Shown in pieces: positions 7,516 to 17,589 of a stretch of DNA of 64,000 bases (its first letter is position 1; each line of letters opens with the position of its first letter). The position numbers and the translations under genes are program-made. Under the pieces are notes generated by a model. It saw only the letters and a list, made by a program, of their open reading frames with translations, was not told the DNA's origin and ran no database searches. This DNA is from Marinobacter sp. THAF197a (GTDB lineage Bacteria; Pseudomonadota; Gammaproteobacteria; Pseudomonadales; Oleiphilaceae): NCBI RefSeq assembly GCF_009363275.1, contig NZ_CP045324.1, positions 1,488,001 to 1,552,000 of the forward strand, read 5' to 3'.

Positions 7516-10500
7516 TCACGACGCCTTGGCTGGTTTGGTGCCCGGCGTCAATTCCGTGAGCATGGCTGCAATGGCGTCGAGTTTACCACTGGTTGAATCA
7601 TCATTCAGCCGGAAGCGGAAGCTGTTGGCGCCTTCCAGCCTGTAGGTGTCCGGCGCGGATTGCACTTTTTTAACCAGCACCAGAGGGTCCACCGGTGTGG
7701 TCGCACCGAACTCCAGTCGCACCCATTCCTTGCCAGCGTCCACTTTTCCGATGCCCAGAGCTTCGGCTTTCAAACGCAGCCGGGTCTGGTTGATCAGATT
7801 CTTGGCCGGTTCCGGTAATAATCCGAAGCGGTCGATCATCTCAACCTGAAGTTCTTTTAATTCATCTTCGCTCTGGACGCTGGCAATGCGCTTGTACAGC
7901 ATCAGGCGGTTGTGCACATCGGGCAGGTAGTCGTCGGGAATCAATGCCGGGATGCGCAGGTTCATTTCGGTGCCGTGGCTCAGGGGCAGTTCAGCATTCG
8001 GGGTGCGGCCCTCGCGAATGGCTTTTACCGCTTCATCCAGCAATTGCATGTAGAGGGTGAAGCCAATACTTTCAATTTGCCCGCTCTGTTCCTCGCCCAG
8101 CAGCTCGCCGGCGCCTCGGATTTCCAGGTCGTGGGTGGCCAGCATGAAGCCGGCGCCCAGGTCCTGGGCTTCGGCGATGGCGTCCAGGCGTTTCTTGGCA
8201 TCGTTGGAGATGCTTTTCGGTGGTGGCGTTAGCAGGTAGGCGTAGGCCTGGTGGTGGGACCGGCCAACCCGGCCGCGCAACTGGTGCAGCTGGGCCAGGC
8301 CAAACTTGTCGGCTCTCTCGATGATGATGGTGTTGGCGCTGGGAATGTCGATGCCGGTTTCCACAATGGTGGTACAGACCAGCACGTTGAAGCGCTTGTG
8401 GTAAAAGTCCGACATGATCTGTTCCAACTGCCGTTCCCGCATCTGGCCGTGGGCGACGCCCACCCGGGCCTCCGGAATCAGTCTGCGCAGATCTTCGGCG
8501 GTTTTTTCAATGGTCGACACATCGTTGTGCAGAAAATACACCTGGCCACCACGCAGTATCTCCCGAAGGATCGCCTCTTTCACCATGGCCTCTTCACGTT
8601 GGCGCACGAAGGTTTTGACCGACAACCGGCGGGCCGGGGGCGTGGCGATGATCGACAGGTCCCTCAGGTGACCCATGGCCATGTTCAGGGTTCTCGGGAT
8701 CGGCGTGGCGGTCAGCGTGAGCATATCCACCTCTGCCCGCAGGGATTTCAGTCGTTCTTTCTGCTGAACACCGAAACGATGCTCCTCATCAATAATGACG
8801 AGGCCCAGATTCTTGAACTTCACATCGCCCTGCAGCAATTTGTGGGTGCCGATCACGATGTCTGCCTTGCCTTCCTCAATGGCTGTCATGGCTTTGGTGG
8901 TCTGGCTGCCGCTTCGGAAACGGCTGAGCAGTTCCACGGTGACCGGGGTGTCGGAAAAACGATCCCGGAAGGATTCGTAGTGCTGCTGGGCGAGCAGGGT
9001 AGTGGGCACCAGCACCGCCACCTGCTTGCCGGACCAGGTGGCCAGAAAGGCCGCACGCATGGCCACTTCGGTTTTACCAAAGCCCACATCGCCGCACACC
9101 AGTCGGTCCATGGGGCGTTCGCCAGTCATGTCTTCGAACACCGCCTGAATGGCTACCTGCTGGTCCGGCGTTTCCTCGAACGGGAAGCCGGCGGCGAAGG
9201 CCCGGTAGGCCTCTTTCGGGTCTTCAAACTGGAAGCCTTTGCGGGCTTCTCGGCGGGCGTACACGTCTAGCAGTTCGGCGGCGGTGTCGCGTATCTTCTC
9301 CAGGGCCTTTTGTTTGGCATTGCTCCAGCGGTCGGTGCCGAGCTTGTGCAGGGGCGCGTGCTCTTCGTCGGTGCCGGCGTAGCGGGAAATCAGGTGCAGG
9401 CTGGAAACGGGAACGTAGAGTTTCGAGCCACCGGCGTATTCCAGGGTCAGGAACTCATCGGCCTGGCCGCCGGCATGGATGGTTTCCAGGCCTTTGTAAC
9501 GGCCAACGCCGTGGTCGATATGCACCACCGGCGAGCCGATCCGCAGCTCGGACAGGTCCCGGTAGCCGTGGTCGTCCACTTCCGTGGGCTTTTCACGCCG
9601 GCGCCGCTGCAGAACCCGTTCGCCGAACAGGGCGGTTTCAGTAATCAGGGCGAGGTTCTGCTCCGGTAGCACCATTCCCTGTTCCATCGGCGCAATGGTG
9701 ATGGCCAGGGCAGCATTATCGCTCTCGTTAAAATCCTGCCAGCCGCTGACGGTGACAGGCTTTAGCTTGTGATCCCGCAGGTTCTCGATCAGGGCTTCGC
9801 GCCGACCGGAAGATTCGGCGCAAATCAGCACGCGGCCCGGGAATTCCTTGATAAAGCGTTTGAGTCGCCCGGCCGGGTCCGCGGCCCGGCCATCCATGGC
9901 CACGTCCGGTAACGGTGTGGCGCCGCAATTGGCAGTACCGGCGCCGTCCATGGCGTCGGGGGTGCAGGTGATGCGCGGGTATCGCTTGATCTGGCCAAAC
10001 ACTTCGTCCTGTAGCAGGAAAAGCTCGGCCGGCGGCAGAATCGGTCGCAGCCGGTCGTGCCGGCGGTCCTCGTGCCTGGCGCGGGTTTCCGCATCGAAAG
10101 CTGCAACTGCATCGTTCAGGCCGTCTGCGGTAAACACCAGTGTGGTGGTCGGCAGGTAATCGAACAGAGTGGCGGTCTGGTCAAAGAACAATGGCAGGTA
10201 ATACTCGATGCCTGGCGGGGTAATACCGTTACTGACGTCCTGATAGACCGGGGCGTCTTTGTCGGCATGGGGGAAATGTTCAAACCAGCGGTTGCGGAAG
10301 CCGGACCGGGCCTCTTTGTGCCAGGGGAACTCATGGGCTGGCAGCAGTTCGATCTGTTCGATTCGGTCAATGGAGCGCTGGGTTTCCGGGTCAAACGTGC
10401 GCAAGGTTTCGATTTCGTCGTCGAACAGGTCAATCCGGTAGGGCAGGTTGGAGCCCATCGGGTAGATGTCCAGTATCGCCCCGCGCACCGCGTATTCGCC

Positions 10501-11049
10501 GTGCTCATACACATTTTCAGCGTGGTGATATCCCGCAGCCTCCAGTTGCATGCGCCAGCTGTCGATATCCAGGCTTTGGCCTACCTTTAATAGCAGGGTG
10601 TTGCCTTGTAGGTAACTTGGCGGCGCCAGCCGATGCATCAGGGTGCGGGCGGGCACCACCAGAACACCGTGGCGTGTGGATGGCAACCGGTGCAGGGTGC
10701 GGATACGCCTGGAAGTAATGTCCTGGTGGGGTGAAAACAGGTCGTAGGGCAGGGTTTCCCAGTCCGGCAGCGACAACAGCTCAAGGCCGGCTTCGGTCAC
10801 CGTGGCGCCGTCTTCTTCCGGTGGCAGGTTCAGGAAAAACCGGATGGCTTGTTCCAGGCGGATGGCTTCATCGGTGCTTCGGGTGACCACCAGGGTCAGT
10901 CCTTTGTGCAGCTTGGCGCTCTCGCAGATGGCCAGGGCGTCACTGCAACCGTGAAGCTGGCCCCATTTGCGGTGGTCGGCGCTTTTATCCGGCAGCGTCG
11001 GGGCAATCAACGGGGCGGGTGAGGCCGCACGGGCGGAACCTTGGGGCAT
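7516..11049 (-). CDS. mfd: transcription-repair coupling factor Mfd
   Basis: The 1177-residue translocase displaces RNA polymerase stalled at lesions and recruits UvrA. Order seen: the UvrB-like damage region at the N-terminus (LPDWETLPYDLFSPHQDI), the RNA-polymerase-interacting region (GSPVVHIDHGVGRYKGL), the RecG-like motor with Walker A CGDVGFGKTEVAMRA, DEEHRFG and TATPIPRTLNMA, then the translocation and TRG segments (HQLRGRVGRSHHQAYAYLL) and a regulatory C-terminal domain. Length is close to the 1148 residues of E. coli Mfd. AGGAG lies 12 nt before the ATG. It is divergent from gap over 171 bp. Confidence 0.97.
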   Translation of the reverse strand: MPQGSARAASPAPLIAPTLPDKSADHRKWGQLHGCSDALAICESAKLHKGLTLVVTRSTDEAIRLEQAIRFFLNLPPEEDGATVTEAGLELLSLPDWETLPYDLFSPHQDITSRRIRTLHRLPSTRHGVLVVPARTLMHRLAPPSYLQGNTLLLKVGQSLDIDSWRMQLEAAGYHHAENVYEHGEYAVRGAILDIYPMGSNLPYRIDLFDDEIETLRTFDPETQRSIDRIEQIELLPAHEFPWHKEARSGFRNRWFEHFPHADKDAPVYQDVSNGITPPGIEYYLPLFFDQTATLFDYLPTTTLVFTADGLNDAVAAFDAETRARHEDRRHDRLRPILPPAELFLLQDEVFGQIKRYPRITCTPDAMDGAGTANCGATPLPDVAMDGRAADPAGRLKRFIKEFPGRVLICAESSGRREALIENLRDHKLKPVTVSGWQDFNESDNAALAITIAPMEQGMVLPEQNLALITETALFGERVLQRRRREKPTEVDDHGYRDLSELRIGSPVVHIDHGVGRYKGLETIHAGGQADEFLTLEYAGGSKLYVPVSSLHLISRYAGTDEEHAPLHKLGTDRWSNAKQKALEKIRDTAAELLDVYARREARKGFQFEDPKEAYRAFAAGFPFEETPDQQVAIQAVFEDMTGERPMDRLVCGDVGFGKTEVAMRAAFLATWSGKQVAVLVPTTLLAQQHYESFRDRFSDTPVTVELLSRFRSGSQTTKAMTAIEEGKADIVIGTHKLLQGDVKFKNLGLVIIDEEHRFGVQQKERLKSLRAEVDMLTLTATPIPRTLNMAMGHLRDLSIIATPPARRLSVKTFVRQREEAMVKEAILREILRGGQVYFLHNDVSTIEKTAEDLRRLIPEARVGVAHGQMRERQLEQIMSDFYHKRFNVLVCTTIVETGIDIPSANTIIIERADKFGLAQLHQLRGRVGRSHHQAYAYLLTPPPKSISNDAKKRLDAIAEAQDLGAGFMLATHDLEIRGAGELLGEEQSGQIESIGFTLYMQLLDEAVKAIREGRTPNAELPLSHGTEMNLRIPALIPDDYLPDVHNRLMLYKRIASVQSEDELKELQVEMIDRFGLLPEPAKNLINQTRLRLKAEALGIGKVDAGKEWVRLEFGATTPVDPLVLVKKVQSAPDTYRLEGANSFRFRLNDDSTSGKLDAIAAMLTELTPGTKPAKAS

Positions 11050-11220
11050 GAGCTGTCAAATCTCCTGAGTTGGCGCGTCTGGAACCGAGCGGCGCTATTC
11101 TAGCGTTCGGGGGTTTCAGTGTCATGGCTGGTACCGACAAATCGCTATTTGCCGTCGGGCGTCTTAAGTTGGATAATGTGCGCCTCAAAATTATTCCCAG
11201 TGCTATACGAGGTTCCAACC

Positions 11221-12690
11221 GTGAGTCACGAACAAATCAACCAGCACCTGTCCAACTGGACAGAAAGAGAGTCCACCGCCGAAGCGATGATCCCGCTGAT
11301 TGGCCGCCTGTACCGCAAAAACAACGTTGTTACGTCGGTATACGGCCGGGCGATCATCAACCAGTCGGTGATCGACATCATCCGTGCCCATCGTTTTGTT
11401 CGTCAGGTTGAGAACAGCGAGCTGTCCGTTCACGACACGCTGCCGATCCTGCAGGCCATGGACAAGCTGGATCTTGGTCGCGCCCACGTGGACATCGGCA
11501 AGCTGGCGGTCAAGTTCAAGGCTGAAGGCGGTGACCTCACCGAATTCCTGAAGCGTGAAATCGGCCCGGTGGTTGGCCAGTATGCCAGTCAGTCAGAGCA
11601 GGACGCCCAGAACGAAACCAAAGACGTAGTGCTCTATGGTTTTGGCCGTATCGGCCGTCTGCTGGCCCGCATCCTGATTGAAAAAGCCGGCGGTGGTAAC
11701 AATCTCCGCCTGCGAGCCATTGTGGTTCGCCAGGGCGGTGCCGAAAACGATCTGGAAAAGCGCGCCAGCCTGCTGCGCCGTGACTCCGTGCATGGTCCCT
11801 TCGATGGCACCATCACCGTTGATGAAGAAAACTCCGCCCTGATCGCTAATGGCAACTTTATCAAGGTGATCTATTCCGATGGCCCCGACAAGGTCGATTA
11901 CACCGCCTACGACATCCACAATGCCATTGTGATCGACAACACCGGTAAGTGGCGTGACGAAGCCGGCCTTGGTCTGCACCTGAAGTCCAAGGGTGTCAGT
12001 CGCGTGATCCTGACAGCGCCGGGCAAGGGTGATATCAAGAACATCGTGTATGGTATCAACAACGACTGGATTACCGACGAAGACAAGATCCTGTCCGCGG
12101 CTTCCTGCACCACCAACGCCATTACACCGGTGCTGAAGGCCATCAACGACGAATACGGCATTGAAGATGGCCATGTTGAGACCGTTCACTCCTACACCAA
12201 CGACCAGAACCTGATCGATAACTACCACAAGGGTAGCCGTCGTGGTCGTAGCGCAGCACTGAACATGGTTATTACAGAGACAGGTGCGGCCAAGGCTGTT
12301 GCCAAGGCGCTGCCGGAGCTCAAGGGCAAGCTGAGCGGTAATGCTATCCGGGTGCCGACGCCGAACGTGTCCATGGCCATCCTGAACCTGAATCTGAAGT
12401 CAGACGTGGATGTAGAGAAGGTGAACGATTACCTCCGCGACATGGCTCTGCACTCTGAGTTGCAGAAGCAGATCGATTTCGTGAATTCCCCGGAAGTGGT
12501 ATCCACAGACTTCGTAGGCTCCCGCCACGCGGGCATTGTCGATGCCCAGGCCACCATCGCCAACGGTAAGCGCCTGATTCTGTACGTATGGTACGACAAC
12601 GAGTTCGGTTACAGCGCTCAGGTTATCCGCTGTGTCAATCAGATGGCCGGCGTAACTTACCCGATCTTTCCGAAGCGGGCACGTGACTAA
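11221..12690 (+). CDS. gap: glyceraldehyde-3-phosphate dehydrogenase, N-terminally extended type
   Basis: A 489-residue GAPDH, about 130 residues longer at the N-terminus than classical GAPDH (about 335), like the PA3001 protein next to mfd in Pseudomonas. The NAD-binding motif YGFGRIGRLLARIL follows the extension, the catalytic cysteine lies in SAASCTTNAITPV, and the C-terminal WYDNEFGYS is intact. It oxidises glyceraldehyde-3-phosphate with phosphate; the role of the extension is unknown to me. The frame opens at 11119, but GTG at 11221 beginning (V)SHEQINQHL with CGAGG upstream fits the family. A strong terminator follows. Confidence 0.9.
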   Translation: MSHEQINQHLSNWTERESTAEAMIPLIGRLYRKNNVVTSVYGRAIINQSVIDIIRAHRFVRQVENSELSVHDTLPILQAMDKLDLGRAHVDIGKLAVKFKAEGGDLTEFLKREIGPVVGQYASQSEQDAQNETKDVVLYGFGRIGRLLARILIEKAGGGNNLRLRAIVVRQGGAENDLEKRASLLRRDSVHGPFDGTITVDEENSALIANGNFIKVIYSDGPDKVDYTAYDIHNAIVIDNTGKWRDEAGLGLHLKSKGVSRVILTAPGKGDIKNIVYGINNDWITDEDKILSAASCTTNAITPVLKAINDEYGIEDGHVETVHSYTNDQNLIDNYHKGSRRGRSAALNMVITETGAAKAVAKALPELKGKLSGNAIRVPTPNVSMAILNLNLKSDVDVEKVNDYLRDMALHSELQKQIDFVNSPEVVSTDFVGSRHAGIVDAQATIANGKRLILYVWYDNEFGYSAQVIRCVNQMAGVTYPIFPKRARD

Positions 12691-12726
12691 AGTCTAAGCC
12701 TGTTTCAGTTAAGTCGGATCAAAAAG

Positions 12727-12758
12727 GCCCCGGTAGCGTGAGCTGCCGGGGCTTTTTT
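12727..12758 (+). terminator. Rho-independent terminator after gap
   Basis: GCCCCGGTAGC pairs with GCTGCCGGGGC (one G-U) around a GTGA loop, followed by six T (12753-12758). It separates gap from the nqr operon. Confidence 0.92.
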
Positions 12759-12794
12759 ACTACTTTGGAGGGATAAAACCATTTTCCTTACCGG

Positions 12795-12823
12795 TGGAAA
12801 TAGGTTTCCTTAATCTCTATAAT
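12795..12823 (+). promoter_or_regulatory. putative sigma-70 promoter of the nqr operon
   Basis: TGGAAA (12795-12800) and a perfect TATAAT (12818-12823) are separated by 17 bp, about 100 bp upstream of nqrA and just after the gap terminator. Confidence 0.5.
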
Positions 12824-12925
12824 TGGCGCGATTTTGGGTATGTCTGGCCCCCATATTCTCGCCCCCGAGCGGCGGGGCCGGGCGTTAAAATCCACAGAAA
12901 AGTTTCTGATGATTGGATGAGGCTA

Positions 12926-14272
12926 ATGATCAAGATCAAAAAAGGCCTGGATCTTCCCATCAGCGGCGCTCCCGAACAGACCATTACTGACGGCAAACCG
13001 ATTCGCCACGTGGCATTGATCGGCTTTGACTACAACGGCATGAAGCCGACGATGGCTGTGAAAGAGGGAGACCGTGTCAAGCGCGGTACGCTGCTGTTCA
13101 CGGACAAGAAGACCGAAGGCGTTCGTTATACTTCACCGGCAGCCGGTGTAGTGAAAGAAATCAACCGCGGTGAGCGTCGCGTGTTCCAGTCTGTTGTCAT
13201 CGAAGTGGATGGCGATGAGGCGGAAACCTATGCCCGCTACAACGATTCCGATCTTGCCGGCCTGGAACGCCAGCAGGTAGTTGATAACCTGGTTGAATCC
13301 GGTCTGTGGACAGCGTTCCGCACCCGGCCTTACAGCAAGGTTCCGGAAATCGACTCCGCACCGAACTCCATCTTTGTTTCTGTCATGGATACCAATCCGT
13401 TGGCAGCAGACCCTACCGTTATTATCGGCGAGAACAGCAAGGCGTTCGAAAAAGGCCTGACCATCATCTCCCGCCTGACCAACGGTAAGGTATTTGTGAC
13501 CGGCAAGCCCGGCTCCGACGTGTCTGTACCAAAAGCAGACAACATCGAAGTACACCAGTTCGATGGTGTGCACCCTGCCGGTAATGTGGGCACCCATATC
13601 CACCACCTGGACCCGGTTTCAGCCAGCAAGACTGTCTGGAGCATCAATTATCAGGACGTGATCGATATCGCCAAACTGTTCGAGACCGGTGAAGTGCCGG
13701 TTGAGCGCATTGTGGCTATCGGTGGCCCTAAAGCCCTGAAGCCCCGCCTGGTTCGTACCCGCCTGGGTGCCAGCCTGCCGGAACTGCTGGATGGCGAGAT
13801 CGCCACTGATTGCGACGTCCGTGCCATTTCAGGCTCGGTATTCGGCGGTCGTCGTGGTGACGGCCCCTGTGCCTACCTGGGCCGCTTTGCCAATCAGGTG
13901 TCGGTGCTGGAAGAAGGCACCAAGCGTGAGTTCATTGGCTGGCTGTCTCCGGGCACCAACAAGTTCTCGGTGCTGAACATCTACCTGTCCAAGCTGACCG
14001 GTGGCAAGCTGTTCAACTTCACCACCACCACCAACGGCAGTGAGCGGGCCATGGTGCCTGTCGGTGCCTATGAGCAGGTGATGCCGCTGGACATCCTCCC
14101 GACTCAGCTGCTGCGAGCACTGATTGTTGGCGATACCGAAGTGGCACAGAAACTTGGCGCCCTGGAGCTGGATGAAGAAGATCTGGCGCTGTGCACCTTT
14201 GTGTGCCCCGGCAAATATGAATACGGTCCGATTCTCCGCGAGAACCTGACCCGAATCGAGATCGAGGGATAA
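12926..14272 (+). CDS. nqrA: Na+-translocating NADH:quinone reductase subunit A
   Basis: First subunit of Na+-NQR, the inner-membrane complex that oxidises NADH, reduces ubiquinone and exports sodium. NqrA is the peripheral subunit near the quinone site. The 448-residue length equals the family's usual 446-448, and MIKIKKGLDLPISGAP is the classical NqrA start, which fixes ATG 12926 even though the frame opens at 12794; GATGAGG lies upstream. The barrel-sandwich region (GRVKRGTLLFTDKK-like, EGDRVKRGTLLF) resembles RnfC. The operon order A-B-C-D-E-F is complete, with nqrB 4 bp downstream. Confidence 0.96.
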   Translation: MIKIKKGLDLPISGAPEQTITDGKPIRHVALIGFDYNGMKPTMAVKEGDRVKRGTLLFTDKKTEGVRYTSPAAGVVKEINRGERRVFQSVVIEVDGDEAETYARYNDSDLAGLERQQVVDNLVESGLWTAFRTRPYSKVPEIDSAPNSIFVSVMDTNPLAADPTVIIGENSKAFEKGLTIISRLTNGKVFVTGKPGSDVSVPKADNIEVHQFDGVHPAGNVGTHIHHLDPVSASKTVWSINYQDVIDIAKLFETGEVPVERIVAIGGPKALKPRLVRTRLGASLPELLDGEIATDCDVRAISGSVFGGRRGDGPCAYLGRFANQVSVLEEGTKREFIGWLSPGTNKFSVLNIYLSKLTGGKLFNFTTTTNGSERAMVPVGAYEQVMPLDILPTQLLRALIVGDTEVAQKLGALELDEEDLALCTFVCPGKYEYGPILRENLTRIEIEG

Positions 14273-14276
14273 TACG

Positions 14277-15485
14277 ATGGCTATCCGACAGTTTCTCGAT
14301 GGAATCGAGCATCATTTTGAAAAGGGTGGTAAGTACGAGCGCTGGTATGCCCTGTACGAAGCCGTTGATACCATTTTCTACACCCCTGGCAAAGTAACTT
14401 CCACCACGGCCCATGTGCGTGACGGCGTAGACCTCAAGCGCATCATGATCACTGTGTGGTTGTGTACTTTCCCTGCGATGTTCTTCGGTATGTGGAACAT
14501 TGGTTTTCAGGCCAACAATTTCCTGGCAGCCAACCCGGATGCCATGATTGCCGATGGCGGCCTGCGTGAAGCCTTTATCACCGCCCTGGCCGTGACCGGC
14601 GCCGGTGCCGGCTGGTGGGACAACTTCGTCTACGGCATGGCCTACTTCATTCCTATCTATGCCGTCACCTTTGTGGTGGGTGGTTTCTGGGAAGTGCTGT
14701 TTGCCACCGTGCGTCGTCACGAAGTGAACGAAGGCTTCTTCGTAACCTCCGTACTGTTTGCTTTGATCTGCCCGCCCACCATTCCGCTGTGGCAGGTGGC
14801 CCTGGGTATCACCTTCGGTGTGGTTATCGGTAAGGAAGTGTTCGGTGGTACCGGCAAGAACTTCCTGAACCCGGCCCTGACTGGTCGTGCCTTCCTGTAC
14901 TTTGCCTATCCCGCGCAGATTTCCGGCGACACTGTCTGGACTGCAGTTGATGGCTTCAGTGGCGCAACGGCTCTGAGTTGGGCTGCCTCTGGCGGCCTGG
15001 AAGCACTGGAAACCCAGATCGGCTGGATGAATGCCTTCGTGGGTAACATTCAGGGTTCCATGGGTGAGACGTCCACCATTGCCATATTGATTGGTGGTCT
15101 GATCCTCCTGGCCATGAAGATTGCCTCCTACCGTATTGTCGGTGGTGTGTTGATCGGCATGATCGGTATGTCGCTGTTGCTGAACATTGTCGGGTCCGAG
15201 ACTAATCCGATGTTTGCCATTCCGGCTCACTGGCACCTGGTTATGGGTGGCTTCGCCTTCGGCATGATGTTTATGGCGACAGACCCGGTATCGGCTGCGA
15301 TGACCAATACCGGTCGCTGGATGTTTGGCATTCTGGTCGGTGTGATGACTATCCTCATCCGTGTGGTCAACCCGGCCTTCCCGGAAGGCATTATGCTGGC
15401 CATTCTGTTCGCCAACCTGTTCGCCCCGCTGATGGACCACTACGTGGTTCAGGCCAACATCAAACGGAGGCTCGCACGTGGCTAA
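14277..15485 (+). CDS. nqrB: Na+-translocating NADH:quinone reductase subunit B
   Basis: Integral membrane subunit, 402 residues with about ten hydrophobic segments. It carries a covalently bound FMN on a threonine: the flavinylation motif DGFSGAT ends at Thr231 and is the substrate of the ApbE encoded downstream. NqrB also holds riboflavin and contributes to the sodium channel. The conserved GKEVFGGTGKNFLNPALTGRAFLYFAYP lies just before that site (split over about residues 185-212). It starts 4 bp after nqrA, and nqrC begins 8 bp inside its 3' end, so translation is coupled. Confidence 0.96.
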   Translation: MAIRQFLDGIEHHFEKGGKYERWYALYEAVDTIFYTPGKVTSTTAHVRDGVDLKRIMITVWLCTFPAMFFGMWNIGFQANNFLAANPDAMIADGGLREAFITALAVTGAGAGWWDNFVYGMAYFIPIYAVTFVVGGFWEVLFATVRRHEVNEGFFVTSVLFALICPPTIPLWQVALGITFGVVIGKEVFGGTGKNFLNPALTGRAFLYFAYPAQISGDTVWTAVDGFSGATALSWAASGGLEALETQIGWMNAFVGNIQGSMGETSTIAILIGGLILLAMKIASYRIVGGVLIGMIGMSLLLNIVGSETNPMFAIPAHWHLVMGGFAFGMMFMATDPVSAAMTNTGRWMFGILVGVMTILIRVVNPAFPEGIMLAILFANLFAPLMDHYVVQANIKRRLARG

Positions 15486-16272
15486 GAAAAAAGAGACGGT
15501 CGGAAAGACCATTCAGGTCGCTTTCGCCCTATGTATCGTTTGCTCCGTGATTGTGTCTGCTGCAGCTGTATCCTTGCGCCCGCAGCAGGCCCTGAACCAG
15601 GAGCTGGACATCAAGTCCAATATCCTTCAGGCCGCCGGCATGGCGGAGCCTGGCGCCAATCGGGCCCGTATCGAAGAACTGTTTGGTCAGTTCGAGCCGC
15701 GCCTGGTTGACCTGCGTACTGGCCGGTTCACCACCCCGGAAGAGCTTGGCGTGCCTGATGTACTGAGCTACAACCAGTACCGCGCTGCCGGTGATCCGAA
15801 CATGTCTACCCGCCTGTCGGGTGAGCAAGACACCGCCAATCTGCGTCGTCGTGCCCACGCAGCCACGGTTTACATCCTCGAGGAGGATGGCGAGCTGGTT
15901 CGTGTGGTGTTGCCGGTGCACGGTCCTGGTCTGTGGTCCACCTTGTATGGGTTCATTTCACTGGAAGGTGATCTGAACACCATCGAAGGCCTGGGCTTCT
16001 ATGACCACGCGGAAACGCCTGGCCTTGGCGGTGAGGTAGACAACCCTCGCTGGAAAAGCCAGTGGGTTGGCCAGAAGATCTACGGTGACGACAAGAGTGA
16101 GCCCCAGATCCGCCTGATCAAAGGCGGTGCCAATCCGGACAGCGAGCATCAGATTGATTCCCTGTCTGGTGCAACGCTGACGGCTCGCGGTGTCGAGAAC
16201 CTGATCAACTTCTGGATGGGTGAGAACGGTTTCGCGCCGTTCCTGAAAAATCTGCGCGACGGGGAGGCCTGA
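15478..16272 (+). CDS. nqrC: Na+-translocating NADH:quinone reductase subunit C
   Basis: A 264-residue subunit with one N-terminal membrane anchor (residues about 11-31) and a periplasmic FMN-binding domain. The flavinylation motif DSLSGAT ends at Thr233, to which ApbE attaches FMN. GYGFISLEGDLNTIEGL-type sequence (LYGFISLEGDLNTIEGLGF) is typical of the FMN-binding fold. GTG start inside nqrB, with CGGAGG upstream. The FMN relays electrons between the inner 2Fe-2S site and NqrB. Confidence 0.95.
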   Translation: MAKKKETVGKTIQVAFALCIVCSVIVSAAAVSLRPQQALNQELDIKSNILQAAGMAEPGANRARIEELFGQFEPRLVDLRTGRFTTPEELGVPDVLSYNQYRAAGDPNMSTRLSGEQDTANLRRRAHAATVYILEEDGELVRVVLPVHGPGLWSTLYGFISLEGDLNTIEGLGFYDHAETPGLGGEVDNPRWKSQWVGQKIYGDDKSEPQIRLIKGGANPDSEHQIDSLSGATLTARGVENLINFWMGENGFAPFLKNLRDGEA

Positions 16273-16274
16273 TC

Positions 16275-16940
16275 ATGTCTGACGTATCAGCCAAGAAGGT
16301 TCTTTTTGAACCGATTTTCAGTAACAACCCCATCGCCCTGCAGATTCTTGGGATCTGTTCGGCGCTGGCGGTTACCACCAGCCTGAGCGTTACGCTGGTT
16401 ATGTGTGCTTCGGTTATTGCGGTAACCGGGTTTTCAAACCTGGCGGTATCGCTGATTCGTACCCAGATTCCAAACAGCATCCGGATCATCGTACAGATGA
16501 CCATCATTGCGTCGCTGGTAATCGTGGTTGATCAGGTACTGAAAGCCTATGCCTATGAAATCAGCAAGCAGCTGTCGGTATTCGTTGGTCTGATCATCAC
16601 CAACTGTATCGTTATGGGCCGCGCCGAAGGCTTTGCCATGCAGAACCCGCCGATGCTGAGTTTCCTTGACGGTATCGGCAACGGACTGGGCTACTCCATT
16701 GCAATCCTGTTCGTTGCGTTCTTCCGTGAGCTGTTCGGCTCTGGTGAACTGCTTGGTTTCACCATTCTGGCGTCCGTTAACGATGGTGGCTGGTATGTGC
16801 CGAACGGCATGATGCTGCTGCCGCCGAGCGCGTTCTTTATTATCGGTCTGGGCATCTGGGCATTGCGTACCTGGAAGCCGGATCAGGTTGAAGAGCCTGA
16901 TTTCAAGATGTCAGCCCATAAAACCCGGGAGGCCTTCTAA
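16275..16940 (+). CDS. nqrD: Na+-translocating NADH:quinone reductase subunit D
   Basis: A 221-residue, six-helix membrane protein homologous to NqrE and RnfE. NqrD and NqrE form a pseudo-symmetric pair that coordinates a Fe-S centre in the membrane through conserved cysteines; one is in the IITNCIVMGRAEGFAMQ stretch and one in an N-terminal helix (LVMCAS). It starts 2 bp after nqrC, and its TAA stop shares a base with the nqrE ATG. Confidence 0.95.
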   Translation: MSDVSAKKVLFEPIFSNNPIALQILGICSALAVTTSLSVTLVMCASVIAVTGFSNLAVSLIRTQIPNSIRIIVQMTIIASLVIVVDQVLKAYAYEISKQLSVFVGLIITNCIVMGRAEGFAMQNPPMLSFLDGIGNGLGYSIAILFVAFFRELFGSGELLGFTILASVNDGGWYVPNGMMLLPPSAFFIIGLGIWALRTWKPDQVEEPDFKMSAHKTREAF

Positions 16941-17548
16941 TGGATCATTATCTGAGTCTTCTGGTTACGGCCATTTTCGTTGAAAACCTGGCGTTGGCGT
17001 TCTTCCTGGGGATGTGTACCTTCCTGGCGATCTCCAAAAAGGTGGAAGCGGCGATTGGTCTGGGTATTGCCGTGGTTGTGGTACTGACTCTGTCTGTGCC
17101 GGTGAACAACCTGATTTTCAATACTGTTCTGCGTGAAGGTGCCCTGTCCTGGGCAGGTCTTCCAGATGTTGACCTGAGCTTTCTGGGACTGCTGACCTAC
17201 ATCGGTGTTATTGCGGCACTGGTGCAGATTCTTGAGATGGTTCTCGACAAGTACATCCCGTCGCTGTACGCAGCGCTGGGCGTGTTCCTGCCGCTGATCA
17301 CCGTTAACTGCGCAATCCTGGGTGCGTCACTGTTCATGGTTGAGCGTGACTACAACTTTGGCGAGAGTGTGGTTTACGGCTTTGGCGCTGGCGTGGGCTG
17401 GGCCCTGGCCATTGGTGCCCTGGCGGGTATCCGCGAGAAGCTCAAGTACAGTGATGTTCCCAACGGCCTGCGTGGCCTTGGTATTACCTTCATCACTGTC
17501 GGCCTGATGTCGCTCGGCTTTATGTCGTTCTCCGGCATCTCGCTGTAA
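16940..17548 (+). CDS. nqrE: Na+-translocating NADH:quinone reductase subunit E
   Basis: A 202-residue, six-helix membrane subunit, inversely oriented partner of NqrD. It opens with YLSLLVTAIFVENLALAFFLGMC, the family start including a Fe-S-ligating Cys, and has the second cysteine motif TVNCAILGASLFM near residue 115. Length equals the family norm (198-202). TAATG overlap with nqrD; nqrF begins 41 bp later. Confidence 0.95.
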   Translation: MDHYLSLLVTAIFVENLALAFFLGMCTFLAISKKVEAAIGLGIAVVVVLTLSVPVNNLIFNTVLREGALSWAGLPDVDLSFLGLLTYIGVIAALVQILEMVLDKYIPSLYAALGVFLPLITVNCAILGASLFMVERDYNFGESVVYGFGAGVGWALAIGALAGIREKLKYSDVPNGLRGLGITFITVGLMSLGFMSFSGISL

Positions 17549-17589
17549 TGCGCCCCCGGATCATCGGATAACTACGAGAAGGCGAGACC

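Noticed and set aside
8251..9270. A 339-codon plus-strand frame
   Set aside because: Antisense to mfd, which is intact and highly recognisable.
14019..15512. A 497-codon open frame on the minus strand
   Set aside because: It lies antisense to nqrB and the end of nqrA, whose products are unmistakable; the translation is His/Gln/Thr-rich shadow sequence.
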